A stretch of DNA of 64,000 nucleotides, taken from the NCBI GenBank assembly GCA_964557955.1, contig CAZLCS010000020.1, forward strand, positions 1 through 64,000, read 5' to 3'. Origin of the DNA: JALOOX01 sp964557955. Lineage in GTDB: Bacteria; Desulfobacterota; Syntrophobacteria; Syntrophobacterales; Syntrophobacteraceae. Positions within the stretch are counted from its first letter, which is position 1. Every line of letters starts with the position of its first letter. Made by a program: the position numbers and the translations under genes. Shown here one piece after another: positions 62,002 through 64,000 of this stretch. Under the pieces are notes generated by a model, which was given only the letters and a program-made list of their open reading frames with translations, was not told the DNA's origin and made no database searches.

Positions 62002-64000
62002 ATGAAGCGGACATCTGTTGCTGGATTGTTGTTGGCGGGTTTCTTCTGTCTGTGGATGAGCACGCATGCGTGGGCTCAGGGGAATGAGGCCAGCCTCGAG
62101 GAGATGGTGGTGACCGGGGAGAGGCTGGTCACGCCGACCAAGCAGACCGATGAAACGGTGTATACAGGGAAAGAAGTGACGCGCAAGGGGATCGAGGCCC
62201 AGGGCAGCAAGGCTGAGGTGAGCGTCTACGAAGCCATCAACATCCTTCCCGGGATCAACGTGGAGAGCCCGGACCCCTATGGACTGGCAGCCGAGCAGAA
62301 GAGCGTGCGCTTCCGGGGCATCCGGTCCAGCCTGGGCGCCATGACAGTGGAAGGGGTCCCCAACTGGGGTGGAAACCCCATTGGACCGAGGGACTATCTT
62401 TACGACACCGAGAATTTCCAGGGCATAGCGGTTTACAAGGGGGGCACGCCCGCCGATCTGGGCACCGGCGTGGGATCACGGGGTGGCGCTATCGAGCTCA
62501 GGCCTCTCTGGCCCAGGCAGGAGCTCGGCATCGACTTCAGCCAGGCCTTCGGCTCCTTCGACTACAGCCGCACGTTCCTGAGGGTGGACTCGGGGTCGCT
62601 TCCGTGCACCGGTACCAAGCTTTCCCTCTCATCGTCCTACACCGAGGCCGACAAGTGGAAAGGCCCAGGAGACCTCGGTCCCCGGAAGAACCTCAATTTC
62701 ATGTTAAGCCAGCCGATTCCGGACCAGGATGACATCAAGCTCTGGTTCAACTTCAACGACCAGAAGCAGGACCTTTACCGACCGCTCACTTACGCCCAGG
62801 TCCGGCAGCTCGATGCCAACTATTCAAAGGATTACAACAACCGGCTGACGGGTGTCCGTGCCCGCGATATCGACTACTACCTGTACAACCAGACCGACCT
62901 CACCAATTACGATGTCCTTGCCGTGCTGCCGGTGAGGGTCACCGACAAATTCAGACTGAGCTTCAAGCCCTATTACTCCAACGAGGATTCCTCCATCTTC
63001 AATGGCTCCACTTCGCAGGGCGGACTGGTTACGGAGAGGCTCCGCGATATCGAGCGATATGGCATGATCTCGGAGGCGACCCTGGATTTTGACTGGATGA
63101 ATGCCAGCCTGGGCTACTGGTTCGAATCCGTCGACATGAACATCACCACCAAAAACTTTCTGCCGGGCTCCCTGGCATTCCGGGGTTTCGGGATCTTCAC
63201 GGAAAACGAGGATAAGGGCTGGCTTCACAGCCCTTATATCCGGTTTGCCGGAAAGGTTTCCAACTTTGACTGGCAGGCAGGTCTCAAGTATTTCTACTAC
63301 AACGACCCCGCCACCAAGGGGTACGTCTCCCAGGCGCCGACTTTCGAGCTTGTCAGGGCATCGGACCTGGACCGGGACGAAAAGACTTACGAGGAGTTTC
63401 TCCCGACGGTTGGAGTCGCCTACAACTGGTCCGACAATTTTCAGATTTATGCCAGTTACGGCCGAACCCAGATCAGGCCCTATTCTTATGTCCCGCTCAT
63501 CAACCTCTACAGCCAGAACCGAGCCAGGTTCCTGGCGGCAGGTGTCACGCTGGACGACCTGTTCAACACTCGTGACATGGAGATCTCAGACAACTTTGAG
63601 CTGGGAGCAAGGTACAGAAAAGAGTGGTTTGAGGTGATGCCGACCTTTTTCTATTCCATCAACAAGAACCTCCTCGTGAATGTCTTCGATCCGAGGGTCA
63701 ATCTGAACTATCAGCAGAACGTGGGAGATGCGACCGGGATTGGGTTTGAAATGGAGACCAATTTCTATATCAATGATTATCTCACGGCTTTCATCAATCC
63801 GACCTACGTCAGTCTGACCCTGGATGACGACCTGACTTTCGCGGGAAACACCCTGGACACCGAGGGCAAACAGGTCACGGACACCCCGGAGTGGTTCGTG
63901 AAAGCCGGACTGGCCTTCAAGTACCGGGGTTTTGAAGTGGTCCCCATGGTGCGGTATACAGGCGAGCGATTCGGCGACGCCGAGCACCATGAGAGGATCG
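62002..64000 (+). CDS. TonB-dependent outer-membrane receptor, 3' end outside the window
   Basis: The frame stays open from ATG 62002 to the window end (666 codons so far), so the gene is partial. A signal peptide (MKRTSVAGLLLAGFFCLW...HAWAQ) is followed by the TonB box EEMVVTGERL and a plug domain: VYEAINILPGINVES, VRFRGIRSSLGAMTVEGVPNWGG and IAVYKGGTPADLGTGVGSRGGAIEL. Barrel strands follow with many aromatic residues. GGGGG precedes the ATG. It is the second receptor in the same uptake locus, and its leader carries a terminator. Its ligand is unknown. Confidence 0.9.
   Translation, partial: MKRTSVAGLLLAGFFCLWMSTHAWAQGNEASLEEMVVTGERLVTPTKQTDETVYTGKEVTRKGIEAQGSKAEVSVYEAINILPGINVESPDPYGLAAEQKSVRFRGIRSSLGAMTVEGVPNWGGNPIGPRDYLYDTENFQGIAVYKGGTPADLGTGVGSRGGAIELRPLWPRQELGIDFSQAFGSFDYSRTFLRVDSGSLPCTGTKLSLSSSYTEADKWKGPGDLGPRKNLNFMLSQPIPDQDDIKLWFNFNDQKQDLYRPLTYAQVRQLDANYSKDYNNRLTGVRARDIDYYLYNQTDLTNYDVLAVLPVRVTDKFRLSFKPYYSNEDSSIFNGSTSQGGLVTERLRDIERYGMISEATLDFDWMNASLGYWFESVDMNITTKNFLPGSLAFRGFGIFTENEDKGWLHSPYIRFAGKVSNFDWQAGLKYFYYNDPATKGYVSQAPTFELVRASDLDRDEKTYEEFLPTVGVAYNWSDNFQIYASYGRTQIRPYSYVPLINLYSQNRARFLAAGVTLDDLFNTRDMEISDNFELGARYRKEWFEVMPTFFYSINKNLLVNVFDPRVNLNYQQNVGDATGIGFEMETNFYINDYLTAFINPTYVSLTLDDDLTFAGNTLDTEGKQVTDTPEWFVKAGLAFKYRGFEVVPMVRYTGERFGDAEHHERI

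Overview
The window looks like a chromosomal segment of a GC-rich (by eye about 60%) anaerobic bacterium of the Desulfobacterota, plausibly a Syntrophobacter-like sulfate reducer or syntroph. The evidence is gene content: HdrA-type electron-bifurcation proteins fused to NfnB-like and MvhD-like domains around a cytoplasmic formate dehydrogenase, a selB locus, desulfoferrodoxin, cytochrome bd, c-type cytochromes, and DUF4416, DUF4412 and TIGR04211 family proteins. Taxonomy is inferred from content only.

Layout. 0-6 kb: a class I aminotransferase and a signalling module (lipoprotein, Ser/Thr kinase, PP2C phosphatase, double-FHA protein). 6.2-10.2 kb: a lower-GC accessory stretch with a MITE-like element, a DUF3606 gene, several unknown genes, a cold-shock protein and an RRM-RGG protein. 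10.3-12.1 kb: a B12-binding radical SAM enzyme and a transposase remnant. 12.2-18.0 kb: a Zur-like zinc-uptake operon (regulator, DUF2946, ABC binding protein, ATPase and permease, YraQ-type permease, TIGR03943 protein). 18.2-23.0 kb: KatG, a PerR-like regulator with a perfect operator, a c-type cytochrome and a U32-like protein. 23.9-36.4 kb: the redox core, namely a 1476-residue HdrA/NfnB/HdrA fusion, FdhA, a frameshifted DUF1573 lipoprotein, an HdrA-MvhD fusion, an unusual tRNA, and selB.

The most interesting locus is 34.2-36.4 kb. The tRNA has the architecture of a selenocysteine tRNA: 8-bp acceptor stem, 4-bp T stem with a bulge, tiny D loop and long variable arm. However, it carries a cysteine anticodon (GCA) and a cysteine-type discriminator base (U73). 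It lies 38 bases upstream of a selB gene that is interrupted by an in-frame TAA inside the mRNA-binding winged-helix region. The formate dehydrogenase three genes upstream has a TGC cysteine codon where many homologues have selenocysteine.

36.4-45.1 kb is housekeeping: a TIGR04211 SH3 protein; TatD, Maf and YggS on the plus strand; then RlmB-like, Gmk, RemA, YicC, DUF4416, heptose-7-phosphate kinase, a Trm112-type small protein, DivIVA and YggT on the minus strand. 45.4-52.1 kb: a DUF4412 protein and a sigma-54 activator, with dyad repeats and a -24/-12 promoter in front of an oxygen-defence cluster (small protein, flavodoxin, desulfoferrodoxin, then CydAB and a cytochrome c). 52.2-64 kb: SfsA, an slp remnant, TonB-ExbB-ExbD, and a divergent uptake locus: TonB receptor, periplasmic binding protein, FecCD permease, ATPase and a second TonB receptor cut by the window end. 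Both receptors are preceded by long leaders with terminator-like hairpins.

All calls were made by reading the sequence; no database search was run. Starts were chosen from visible Shine-Dalgarno sequences and family N-termini.
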